From Rhizophagus clarus (taxonomy: Eukaryota > Glomeromycota > Glomeromycetes > Glomerales > Glomeraceae), in NCBI GenBank assembly GCA_015698045.1, contig BLAL01000020.1:62001-126000 (forward strand): DNA of 64,000 nucleotides. The letters run 5' to 3'. The translations under genes were made by a program, and so were the position numbers. The notes under the pieces are model-generated. The model was not told the origin of the DNA, ran no database searches, and worked only from the letters and a program-made list of their open reading frames with translations. This document shows positions 54,651 to 64,000 of the stretch, piece after piece (position 1 is the first letter of the stretch; every line of letters starts with the position of its first letter).

Positions 54651-55362
54651 AATTTAAAAACGGTATGATTAAATCCAAAAATTGTATCTAATTAATCCTG
54701 TAATTTAAAAAAAAATTATTTTGATTTATTTTTATCGATTATTAATGATAAAAATCTGATAATCCTAATTAATAATATTTTATATATTATTTAAAGGAAA
54801 TAACAAGGGGAAAAATAATTGGTGGGCAGAATTACAATAATTACTTTTAACTATAACATTAATTTGTTAAGATTAACAAGACTCTTATTTACAAATGAAT
54901 TACAAATAAAACCCTTTTTATCACAATATAGTAAAAAAATATAATTATTTAATTATTATAAAAGTTAGTTGAACGAGGTTTAAACAATTTATTTGAACAA
55001 TAATGTTGTCAGCCTTTTTGATATACATTTTTTTAAAAAAATATTAATTTTATTTATGCACCAAAAATATATTGCACATCTGCGGAAATTAAAACATGGC
55101 AAATATACACACATGTGTCTGCATAATATTACAGTTATTGGACGGGGTTTTAAAAATATTACCAGAACTGCTTCGCAGTTCGGTCATATTCTAATACCCC
55201 CTAGTAACTAATACAACTAATACAAACAATGCAACTTTATATTATAACTCTTTACTGATATAATTTAAGTGTACAATGAATGTATTGCAATACCGTCCAT
55301 ATCCGCCGATTTTCGGAATTAACAAAATTAGCCTAAATTAAGGAATTTGATGATAATTAGAT
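54651..55362. other. Intergenic, no gene seen
   Basis: AT-rich, with a small perfect hairpin GAACTGC-TTC-GCAGTTC near 55167-55183. No gene supported. Confidence 0.4.
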
Positions 55363-55375
55363 AAAAATTAAGTTA
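55363..55375. repeat. Target-site duplication of ORF1-only element, left
   Basis: AAAAATTAAGTTA, repeated at 57215-57227. Confidence 0.75.
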
Positions 55376-57214
55376 TTTATTTTTATTTTTATTTTTACAG
55401 GAGGATACCACATATTACAGAAATACTTATGTAATCCTATAGATACAGTATATAAAATTCTGAAATAAACTGTCGCCATGACAGGGGGATCCCGGTGATA
55501 GCAACGTGACCTCTATATGAGGGCGTAATCACCACACCAGGAAAGGTGGTACACAGTCACTCTCACTCCGCCAGGAAACCTGAAAAAGCAAAAATAATTA
55601 GTAGCACTATCCTAGCTTTAAGTGAGGAAAAATAAAATGAATAAGGATATAAGGAAAAAAAAAGGGGGGTAAATATCAACAAACAAACTACACCTATCTA
55701 AGAAAATGAAAGTAAAAACTAAAAATAACAACTACTAAACATCTAACTTAAAAGCGACAAAACAAGCTTTAGGATGTCCGCTTTGTCCAGACTTGAATTG
55801 TTTGTCTTCTTATTCTTGTTCATGGACGGAGGGTTACGCTTCACTGAACGTGATGAACCTGGCTTTGATGAAGACTTGGGTGAACCTTGGGCTCCACTAT
55901 CCTTTTTGGAGCATTTTTGAGATGACCTTGCCGAATTCTTTACAGAATTCTTCTTGGGAGGACGACCGCTTGATCGATACCATTTGAACTCAGTTCTTTC
56001 ATAGACAAAGGGGGATTCTAACGCCGTCTTCAAATCCTCATAATTTTCGAAGTATCCCAACATTGTCACGCGATCAGTACCTTGCTTGAGGAATTTATAG
56101 GCCTTCAGGCCTTGATCCTTAAAAAAAGAATCTCGTTTATCGTAATCCTGGGTAAGTATAGGATCTGTGGTAACAGATACTGGTAATCCTTCTACTTTCG
56201 CAGTGAATGTGGACCGGTTATGTCTTTGCTTAAGTGTCCACCGCCCAGGAAACCAGCGAACTTCAAGGTTGTGTAGTCGATGACACCATTTACCTCCATC
56301 GAAAGCTTGAAGAGTGAAATCATTGAAAGCTATCTTTAGACGGACAGTACAATACTTCCGTTGAGATTTGATAGACATTAATGCGACTTGTCCCCAGGTA
56401 GTGAGGTGTGTGAGGATTGTTTCTGGGGACCATTCTACTGGGACATCATAAAGCATGACATCTCTAACATTATTTTTGAGATTATCGGGTAAATCCTTCA
56501 TGACGATCATTTTGGTGATCTTCTTGGAATTTCTGTCAGCTGACTTTCGGCCTGCCTTGGGAGTATCCTTGCCTTTTTTGTGCTGATCATTCGATTTTTT
56601 AGCCCCTGACTTATCATTACCAGATTTGGAAGTCAGTGTCTGGGAGCTAGCTTGAACAGGTATAGGCTTGGGTGTTTCCTCCGATATTATCCTAGAAGAT
56701 TGTTGATTGGTATCTGCTGTTATCTCAATGTTATCTTGCTGCGGTTCTTCAGACGCATCAGTGGAAGTATCTGGAATTTTTTCCAAACTTTTTTCTATGA
56801 ACGATGCCGCAGGGGCAAAGGACATAATAGCTACTTTTTCACTGAGGTTGAAGATAAGGGACATAAAAGCCGCAGGAGCTAATGTGTGTTTTGCATAGGA
56901 ATCATAACATGTAGGGTGAGCATGTTGACCAAATTGTTGAACTAAAAAAGATGCTTGGTCATCCAAAGTTCGTTGGAAAAACCCTGAGGGAAGTTCCTCT
57001 ATGGACTTGCTCATAATACTAAAAAAGTGTTGAAAAAAAAGCTCTCTTGCCGCGTTTGTTATATCGAAAGCAAGTGTATCTTTGCCTTCTTCAAACATTG
57101 GTTTGTCATCATTAGTAGCCAAGAGTGAAAACGTATTTTTACTTTCCATATTATTTATTTAAAAATTTGTACTGCAGTTTTTTAATAAATTTTTAGGAAA
57201 GAGGAAAAGAAAAA
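55376..57214 (-). mobile_element. 1.84-kb ORF1-only retroelement
   Basis: Flanked by a 13-bp direct repeat (AAAAATTAAGTTA). On the minus strand it has a short leader, one long intronless frame, a 3' UTR of about 350 nt and a (TAAAAA)n-type tail (plus-strand ATTTTTATTTTTATTTTTA at about 55379-55397), very like the tail of the LINE at 2382. GC content is far above the flanks. It has no reverse transcriptase or endonuclease. The structure is that of a non-autonomous element mobilised in trans by a LINE, with an ORF1-type protein of its own. A processed copy of a cellular gene is the alternative. Confidence 0.75.
55743..57149 (-). CDS. ORF1-like protein of the 1.84-kb retroelement
   Basis: 468 aa, starting MESKNTFSLL. 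The N-terminal 110 residues are helical-looking (ARELFFQHFFSIM; QASFLVQQFGQHAH). A charged linker follows (KKSNDQHKKGKD; RKSADRNSKK). Residues about 230-310 read like an RRM (VMLYDVPVEWSPETILTHL; KYCTVRLKIAF), followed by a second, weaker one (TFTAKVEGLPVSV; RVTMLGYFENYEDLK). The end is a basic Ser/Lys-rich tail. There are no Cys knuckles. This fits an RNA-binding ORF1p. It is unrelated in sequence to ORF1 of the LINE at 8690-10894. The frame is intact, so the insertion is recent or under selection. Confidence 0.75.
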   Translation of the reverse strand: MESKNTFSLLATNDDKPMFEEGKDTLAFDITNAARELFFQHFFSIMSKSIEELPSGFFQRTLDDQASFLVQQFGQHAHPTCYDSYAKHTLAPAAFMSLIFNLSEKVAIMSFAPAASFIEKSLEKIPDTSTDASEEPQQDNIEITADTNQQSSRIISEETPKPIPVQASSQTLTSKSGNDKSGAKKSNDQHKKGKDTPKAGRKSADRNSKKITKMIVMKDLPDNLKNNVRDVMLYDVPVEWSPETILTHLTTWGQVALMSIKSQRKYCTVRLKIAFNDFTLQAFDGGKWCHRLHNLEVRWFPGRWTLKQRHNRSTFTAKVEGLPVSVTTDPILTQDYDKRDSFFKDQGLKAYKFLKQGTDRVTMLGYFENYEDLKTALESPFVYERTEFKWYRSSGRPPKKNSVKNSARSSQKCSKKDSGAQGSPKSSSKPGSSRSVKRNPPSMNKNKKTNNSSLDKADILKLVLSLLS

Positions 57215-57227
57215 AAAAATTAAGTTA
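57215..57227. repeat. Target-site duplication of ORF1-only element, right
   Basis: AAAAATTAAGTTA, identical to 55363-55375. It adjoins an A run on its left. Confidence 0.75.
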
Positions 57228-58130
57228 AATAAGTTTCACAAAAAGGATCACTCTTGTGCTACATGATCATATGACACAATATCGAGAAATTACTTCAACA
57301 AAAGTAGTGTTAAAAAATTTTTTTCTTTCGTAAACTCCATATTAAACTCCCCATCAACTTCCCCATCAAACTTTTCCACCAGTTTTTACATTATGTAAGT
57401 TGAGAATTTTGGCAAGTATATTAGTAGTTATTTTACATTAAATATAACTTGGAGCTATTTTTTTATTTTTTTTTCAATAGTTTATAAAAAAAAATTTATT
57501 TAGGCAGCAAAATTATTCAAAAATAATCTTTCAATAAATAAATAATTCTAAGATTAATAACGATGTTTTAGTGAATTTAAATTATATATTGATTAGTTTA
57601 TTTAGTTAAAATCTATTTGATATTCGTTATTAATTATTTTTCAATCAATTTTTTTTCGTTAAATCATTATTCTGGTGCTTATTCTTACTTTTTTTTTTAA
57701 ATAAACTAATTTTATAATATTTTTATTCCTTTTTTTAGAAATTTCTTCTACTGGTTTCAGGTTAAAGAGGTAAATTTTTTTGGAAAAGGTCTTAAAAGTT
57801 TTTTTAAGTATTTTTTGGCTTATTTTTTCTTATGTAGGGACGGTTTTGATCGATTTTAATCGGTACTGCGCCACATAATTGATGATCGGCAAATTCCTCA
57901 AATCGGCGCATATGCAAAACAGTATATCGGATAATTAAATGACATATATATATACATTATTTATTCGCATTATAATGACCGGTATTATAATAATAAGCAA
58001 ATGATTAATTCTTCGTTTTTTTGGTAGTCTATTTCAATAATTCAATTGAAACAGTGTAATTTTAACAGACTTAGATAATAGTATCTAGTCACGAGGTTAC
58101 TGGCGCAACAAGATAGTCGACACATTAGGT
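57228..58130. other. Intergenic, no gene seen
   Basis: AT-rich region before copy L. No supported gene. Confidence 0.35.
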
Positions 58131-58136
58131 CACATG
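58131..58136. promoter_or_regulatory. CACATG, E-box-like, upstream of copy L
   Basis: GGTCACATGTAAG context, 107 bp before the ATG of copy L. Copy N has the canonical form (AGTCACGTGTAAGG) at the same distance. Confidence 0.35.
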
Positions 58137-58162
58137 TAAGTACGCCAAATGATTTTCATGTC

Positions 58163-58204
58163 TATTTAAATAAGGTTTAAACTAGGACTTTTTTGGATTC
58201 TCTT
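58163..58204 (+). promoter_or_regulatory. Shared core-promoter block of copies L, M, N
   Basis: 'attt-aaataaggtttaaact' followed by 'aggacttttttggattctctt' about 40-80 bp before the ATG. Close matches lie at 60507-60545 (copy M) and 63086-63124 (copy N). The position fits the transcription start region. Confidence 0.4.
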
Positions 58205-58242
58205 TTCTTTATTTCCTCATTTCTTTTTATTTAAAAATTATA

Positions 58243-59720
58243 ATGGTTGATAATAGACTTTTACCAAAATTATCACAAGATTTGCTTGAAATTTTGAACG
58301 ATGAAGAATATTATGACATTACAATTGAAGTCGGTAACGACCCCTACGTAAAAGTATTTCGTGCTCATATGGTTATTTTAAGTTATCGTTCTCCATATTT
58401 AAGAAGAATTTTATCAACTAATAAAAAGAAAAATGATGAAGTCTTAACAAATATTAAATTATCAAATATTATACCAGAAATTTTTCACATAGTCTTAAGG
58501 TAAAAAAAAGAATTAAATATAGTATTTATGCAATTATTTTAATGATAAATTTTAAATCATTATCATTATTTAGGTATATCTATGGAGGAGAAATTTCCTT
58601 GGAAGAATATGATATTTCTGATATAATTAAAATTATGATTACTGCAAAAGAATTGAGTCTTCAAGAATTAATCCCATATTTTGAATCATTTTTGGTTGAA
58701 AATAAAGCAAATTGGATAGAGCAAAATTTTGATTTGATATATCAAACATGTTTCGAAAATGATTCTTTCTTAGAACTTCAAAAGTGTTGCAAAGATTTAA
58801 TTTCTAAAGAACCAAACAAGATATTTAATTCACCAAATTTCTCTTCGATCCCAGAAAAACTTTTAGTTATGCTTATTCAAAATAATAATCTTCAAATAGA
58901 TGAAAATCAAGTTTGGGAATATGTAATTAAATGGGGACTTGCACAAAATCCGGAACTTCCTTCTGATCCTACAAGTTTTTCAAAAGAAGATTTTAGTATT
59001 TTAAAGAATACGTTACAACAATGCATTCCTTTTATTAAATTCCGTAATTTGACTTCCAAAGAATTTTTGAAAAAAGTAAAACCATATAAAAAAATCTTAC
59101 CAAAGGAACTATACAATGATTTATTAGATTATTTTTTGGATGATGATAACGATTTAGCTAAAAGATCAAAACCTCGTACTAAATCATACAATATTGATTC
59201 TATAATAATTACATTTCAACATGCTGAATTAATCTCAAAATGGATTGATAGATTGGAAATTACAGACAAACTAACAACCTCATATGAATTCAAATTATTA
59301 TATCGAGACTCTTGTGATGGGTCTAGTGAATTTAACTTTAATAAATTCCGGGAGATTTGTGAGAATAAATCTCGCACCGTGATAGTCACCAAAGTTAAAG
59401 ACAGTAACGAAATTCTTGGAGGATATAATCCGTTTGAATGGGAAAGTAATAGTGGTTTTAAAACTACTAAAGATAGTTTTATATTCTCTTTTAACAATAA
59501 TAGCATTGATAATTACGTTTTAAGTCGTGTAGAGGATGAAGATCTTGCTATATATTGTGGAGCGTGTAATTTGGGTCCAGCATTTGATGATGACTTGAGA
59601 TACTACAGGTATGGCCCTAATGAGTTAAATTTTAAATGCAGAAGAAAATCTTATGAAAAATTGATTACAAACGAGAATTTAGGTATTATAGAAGAATTTG
59701 AATTATTTCAAATTGTATAA
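58243..59720 (+). CDS. BTB-BACK-TLDc protein, copy L
   Basis: Exon 1 is 58243-58499 (257 nt) and exon 2 is 58574-59720, with a 74-bp phase-2 intron. The product is 467 aa. BTB starts MVDNRLLPKLSQD. BACK: ENQVWEYVIKWGLAQNPELP. The linker is shorter than in other copies. TLDc: NIDSIIITFQHAEL, EFKLLYRDSCDGSS, EILGGYNPFEWESN, DSFIFSFNNN, LGPAFDDDLRYY. The PSFG motif is PAFD here and the last third of TLDc is the most diverged of all the intact copies. It ends FELFQIV. Confidence 0.92.
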
Positions 59721-60468
59721 GATTTATGTAAGTTCGTGATATTTTTCATAATTTATCTCTAAAATTTTATAATAATGCAAAATAACATGCAAGATTTTCT
59801 ATTAAATGTCATATTTTAGTTAAATAACAAAAACATGGAATTCGATATAGTTTTGGTAGAATCTAATAAATTTAGCATTTTTTTTATGAAATACCTTTAT
59901 TTAATTTTAAAAAAAAACTATAATGCAAAATAAACATTGGATGTCATCCCTTATATAAAACCGTAATCATGATTAAGTACCTTTATTTAATTGCTTTTTC
60001 AGTAATAGCTTTATTGTAAAATGAATAATGTACAAACGTTCATGGAAATCAGGTACACCGAGATACGTAAATTTGGACTTATTAGTATTCATTCAACATA
60101 TATATATTTAAGTGAATGTCTTGATCTGTTACTATAATAAATAAATCGGCCACCTAAAACCAAAGTTTTACTGATTACCCTATCTATAATTAATTTATAA
60201 TAAAAATAATAAAATGCTATATATTAAATACCGACATTTTAACCACATACTAACTTTATGAAAATTCGGGTTTAGCACCGAATAAAATTCTGGAAAAGGC
60301 CTCGTTTTATCCATTATAATAGCATTATTGTGACAAGATAGAAATAATTAACTTAAGCTGTATAATCCGAAATCAGTATATTAACCAAAATATTTTGACA
60401 GGAAGAAGTGAAGAATTTTAATTTTCAGATGGGAGGTCCAGTCACGAGATAGATGGCGCAACAGATGT
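59721..60468. other. Intergenic between L and M, no gene seen
   Basis: AT-rich spacer. No relic of the family was found here. Confidence 0.35.
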
Positions 60469-60474
60469 CACGTA
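60469..60474. promoter_or_regulatory. CACGTA, degenerate E-box, upstream of copy M
   Basis: TGTCACGTAGTG, 111 bp before the ATG of copy M, aligning with CACGTG of copy N and CACATG of copy L. Confidence 0.3.
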
Positions 60475-60579
60475 GTGCCGCTAAAATGATTTTCCATGAA
60501 TCTTATTAAATAAAGTTTAGAACTAGGATATTTTTGGATATTCTTTTTTTTTCATTTTCTCAAGAAATAAAATATTGTA

Positions 60580-62062
60580 ATGGTTGACAATAAACTTCTG
60601 CCAAAATTATCACAAAATTTACTCGAAACTTTAGATGATGAAGAATATTATGATATCACAATTGAAGCTGGCAATGAGTCTAACGTAGAAATATTTCGTG
60701 CTCATAAGGTTATTTTAAATTATCGTTCACCGTATTTACGAAGAATTTTGTCAACTAATAAAAAGAAAAATGACGGGCTTTTGACACACATTAAATTGCC
60801 AAATATTTTACCAGAAATTTTTCAAATAGTTTTAAGGTAAAGAAAGAATCAATTATATAGAATTCACTTTTATTTAATAAATTTATATTTAAATTGTTAT
60901 CGCCTATAGGTATATCTATGGAGGAATGATTCCATTGGAAGAATATGATGTTTTGGATATTGTTAAAATCCTGGTTGCTGTTAATGAGCTTAGTCTTCAA
61001 GAATTAATACCCTACTTAGAATCCTTTTTAATTGAAAATAAAGCAAATTGGATGGAACAAAATTTTGATTTGATATATCAAATAAGTTTTGAAAATGATT
61101 CTTTCTCAGAACTTCAAAAATATTGTATTGATTTAATTTCCAACAAAGAACCAAATAAATTATTTAATTCTTTGAATTTTTCTTCAATTTCAGAAAAACT
61201 TTTAGTTACAATTATTCAAAATAATAATCTTCGAATGAGCGAAATTCAAGTTTGGGAATATGTGATAAAATGGGGGCTTGCACAAAATCCGGAACTTCCT
61301 GCTGATTATGCAAGTTTTTCAGAAGACAATTTTGATACCTTAAAGAATACCTTACAACAACTTATTCCTCTTATTAAATTTCATAACTTAACTTCAAAAG
61401 AATTTTTGCATAATGTATTTCCTTATAGGGAAATTCTACCTAAGAGATTATACATAGATTTATTAAAAGTTTACCTGAATAGTGATTATAGACCTTCTAA
61501 AAAATTTAGTTCAAAAAACATTGATTCAATGATTATTTCAAATCAACACGTTGAGTTAATTTCGAAATGGATTAATAAATTAGAAATTACAGACAAGTTA
61601 ACAGATTCATATGAATTCAAGTTGTTATACCGTGATTCTCGTGATGGATCCAATGAAATGAATAATAGGTTTAAAAATTTCCATGAAATTTGCCATAATC
61701 AAGTTCGCACTATAACTATAATTAAAGTGAAAAACAGTGATGAAATTCTTGGAGGATATAACCCAATTGAATGGAAATCTAACAAGAGTTATGGAAATAC
61801 TAATGATAGTTTTATATTTTCTTTTGTTAATAATGATGTTGAAAATTATATTTTAAGTCGTGTGATGGATAGAAAGTATGCTACGTATAATAGTCCATTT
61901 AACAGTGTGGGCCCATCATTTGGTAGTAGCGACCTGCATTTATATCAACATGCTTTTAGCGGCGAATTAAGAGTTCAATGTGAAAAAAGATACTATAAAA
62001 ACAAAATAAGAAAGATCAATGTTTCACTTTTTACAGAGTTTGAAGTATTTCAAATCATGTAA
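60580..62062 (+). CDS. BTB-BACK-TLDc protein, copy M
   Basis: Exon 1 is 60580-60836 (257 nt) and exon 2 is 60910-62062, with a 73-bp phase-2 intron. The product is 469 aa. BTB is complete but has changes at usually fixed sites (TIEAGNESNVEIFRAHKVIL for TIEVGNDPYVKIFRAHMVIL). BACK: EIQVWEYVIKWGLAQNPELPAD. TLDc: NIDSMIISNQHVEL, EFKLLYRDSRDGSN, EILGGYNPIEWKSN, DSFIFSFVNN, GPSFGSSDLHLYQH. It ends FEVFQIM. Confidence 0.92.
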
Positions 62063-63053
62063 GATTTAAGATTTGGTTATAACTTTTCTTCATGATGTTA
62101 CCTATAAAAATAAAATAATTTATACACATAGTAAAGATATATTTACGAGTTTGGATATAGAATTTGTTGGAAATTTGATTAAAAATTATTCAAAATCATA
62201 ATTTGCAAATAATTAAACAAGCTCATCGTATTTTAAATGAGAACTGTCTATCTTTAGTCACTTAAAATAATTGATAATTAAAATCTTTAAGGAAGTATGA
62301 CCATGCGAGTTTTATACCTTGAAGCTAAATTATAGAATCTAATAAAATGGATATTCTTTAAAGAATTTCTGAAGAAAGTTACCATGTCTTATAGAAGAAT
62401 TTGAAGTATTTCAAATTGCGTTAGATTTGTGATATTTTTCGTAATTTGCTTTTCAAAGTAAAGATTTTATTTATATTCATATTTTAATTTGTACTAATTC
62501 TTACGTATACGTTTTTAAATAAAAAAATCTGGGTTGTTATACAGTTTTTTTAAAACAATAAACAAAATGATTGGATAAATAGATAATAGTTATAATAGTG
62601 ATACAAGTGATACATATGATACGTAAAAAGTCCAGCTGATATACCTAATAATAATCGATTACAAAAGAACTCTATCGCTTTAATTGGTTTAATTGATCAT
62701 TAAAAAAAAACAATTTTAATGTACATTTTTAAAATAATGACGTTATTTTTAAAGAGAGAGAAGTGTAATGTTGCCGTTTATTGTTAATAAATAATTAAAT
62801 CTCCAATATGTTTTCCATTTCTATTTTATCGTGAATAATGACAAAAAAACAAAACCATTTGACGCAATTACTAACTCATTCTTCCATTACAATCATAAGA
62901 TATGCAATGAAATCATTCATTTCCACCAAGTTTAATATATAAAGATTTGGACTTTACATTAATAACCAAAATATTAAAAAAGTTCTCGCCAAAAATTTTA
63001 AAACAAGACCATTTCTTTCGTGAAACTCCAATATGATGGCGTACATATAAAGT
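62063..63053 (+). pseudogene. Spacer with decayed family relic
   Basis: Between copies M and N. At about 62185-62215, 'attattcaaaatcataatttgcaaat' matches the TIIQNNNLQM codons. At about 62355-62425, 'aaagaatttctgaagaaagtta' (KEFLKKV) is followed directly by 'tatagaagaatttgaagtattt' (EEFEVF, the end of TLDc) and 'caaatt'. So this was a whole gene reduced by large internal deletions. Nothing else is recognisable. Confidence 0.55.
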
Positions 63054-63059
63054 CACGTG
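63054..63059. promoter_or_regulatory. E-box-like CACGTG upstream of copy N
   Basis: AGTCACGTGTAAGG, 108 bp before the ATG of copy N. Confidence 0.4.
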
Positions 63060-63166
63060 TAAGGATCACCTATTTCAGTAACGCCTATTAAATAAGGTTT
63101 AAATTAAGACTTTTTTGGTTTTCTTCTCATTTCTCGTTTTTTTTTTTTTTTATTTTAAAAATTATA

Positions 63167-64000
63167 ATGGTTGATAATAATCTTTTGCCAAAATTATCAC
63201 AAAATTTACTTGAAATTTTAAACGATGAAGAATATTATGATATTACAATTGAAGTTGGTAGTGACCCTTATGTAAAAGTATTCCGAGCTCATATGGTTAT
63301 TTTAAATTATCGTTCACCATATTTGCGTAGAATTTTGTTAACTAATAAAAAGAAAAATGATGGAACATTGACAAATATTAAATTACCAAATATTTTACCC
63401 GAAATTTTTCAAATAGTCTTAAGGTATAAAAGAATAATTTAAAACATTTATAACTTTTTCAAAAAATTCAGTCTTTTCTAACTTATGATCGTTTGCTTTA
63501 ATAGGTATATCTATGGAGGAAAAATTTCTTTGCAAGAATATGATATTTTTGATATTGTTAAAATCTTAGTTGCTGCTAATGAACTGAGTCTTCAAGAATT
63601 AATCCCATACTTAGAATCGTTTTTGATTGAAAATAAAGCAAATTGGGTGGAGCAAAATTTTAATTTGATATTTCAGACATGTTTTGAAAATGATTCTTTC
63701 TTAAAACTTCAAAAGTGTTGCAAAGATTTAATTTCCAATGAACCAAACAAGATATTTAATTCATCAAATTTTTCTTCAATTCCAGAAAAACTTTTGATCA
63801 TACTTATTCAAAATGATAATCTTCAAATGAACGAAATTCAAGTTTGGGAATATGTGATTAGATGGGGATTTGCACAAAATCCAGAACTTCCTTCTGATCC
63901 TACAAGCTTTTCAAAAGATGATTTCAATACTTTAAAGAATACATTACAACAATGTATTCCTTTTATTAGATTCCATAACTTAGCTTCAAAAGAATTTTTA
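63167..64000 (+). CDS. BTB-BACK-TLDc protein, copy N (cut by window end)
   Basis: Exon 1 is 63167-63423 (257 nt). After an 81-bp phase-2 intron, exon 2 starts at 63505 and is open to the end of the window (251 codons seen). BTB starts MVDNNLLPKLSQN (YYDITIEVGSDPYVKVFRAHMVIL). BACK reaches as far as NEIQVWEYVIRWGFAQNPELPSDP and IRFHNLASKEFL. TLDc would lie beyond the window. The intron ends in TTAATAG without the long T tract of copies A-C. Confidence 0.9.

Noticed and set aside
54469..54678. 69-codon minus-strand frame
   Set aside because: It covers a 163-bp MITE with inverted ends; the frame exists only because of the element's GC-rich composition.

Overview
The window looks like nuclear DNA of an arbuscular mycorrhizal fungus, most likely Rhizophagus or a close relative (Glomeromycotina). 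This is inferred from several things together: very AT-rich DNA, short GT-AG introns of about 70-130 bp, a large local expansion of BTB-BACK-TLDc genes, a tyrosine-kinase-like kinase with an HRDFHSGN catalytic loop, and a mix of LINE, Helitron and MITE elements. No species-specific marker was tested.

Layout. 1-17.4 kb: a tandem array of BTB-BACK-TLDc genes with a repeat unit of about 2.77 kb (copy A broken, B and C intact, D a pseudogene). Between A and B sits an 8.7-kb LINE (minus strand) with 16-17 bp target-site duplications. The empty site survives between B and C. 18-28.7 kb: more family members (E and F on minus, fragment G, H and I on plus). 28.8-33.5 kb: non-coding accessory DNA with a 0.75-kb retroposon, a 1-kb inverted duplication carrying a signal-peptide-like start, and two MITE families. 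34-37.2 kb: a tyrosine-kinase-like kinase and a divergent histone H2A, both minus. 38.4-40 kb: copy J, a BTB-BACK gene whose TLDc domain is replaced by 22-residue repeats. 41-47.9 kb: very AT-rich DNA with simple repeats, an OB-fold-like/RGG-box protein gene and a possible short-exon gene divergent from it. 48-52.1 kb: an uninterrupted 1364-aa Helitron RepHel protein. 53-54.3 kb: copy K, sister of J. 55.4-57.2 kb: an ORF1-only retroelement with an A-rich hexamer tail and 13-bp target-site duplications. 58.2-64 kb: three more BTB-BACK-TLDc genes (L, M and the window-truncated N).

All BTB genes share one gene model: exon 1 (usually exactly 257 nt) encodes the first 85 residues of the BTB fold, a phase-2 intron splits an Arg or Gly codon, and exon 2 encodes the rest. 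BTB-BACK proteins usually act as Cullin-3 adaptors, and TLDc domains are linked to oxidative-stress protection and V-ATPase regulation. The roles here are inferred from family. Most plus-strand copies carry a CACGTG-like hexamer about 90-110 bp before the ATG, which suggests common transcriptional control. The most unusual items are the TLDc-to-repeat replacement in J and K, the ORF1-only retroelement, the fixed-distance E-box, the precise 106-bp inversion inside pseudogene D, and the OB-fold/RGG gene lying near a Helitron.
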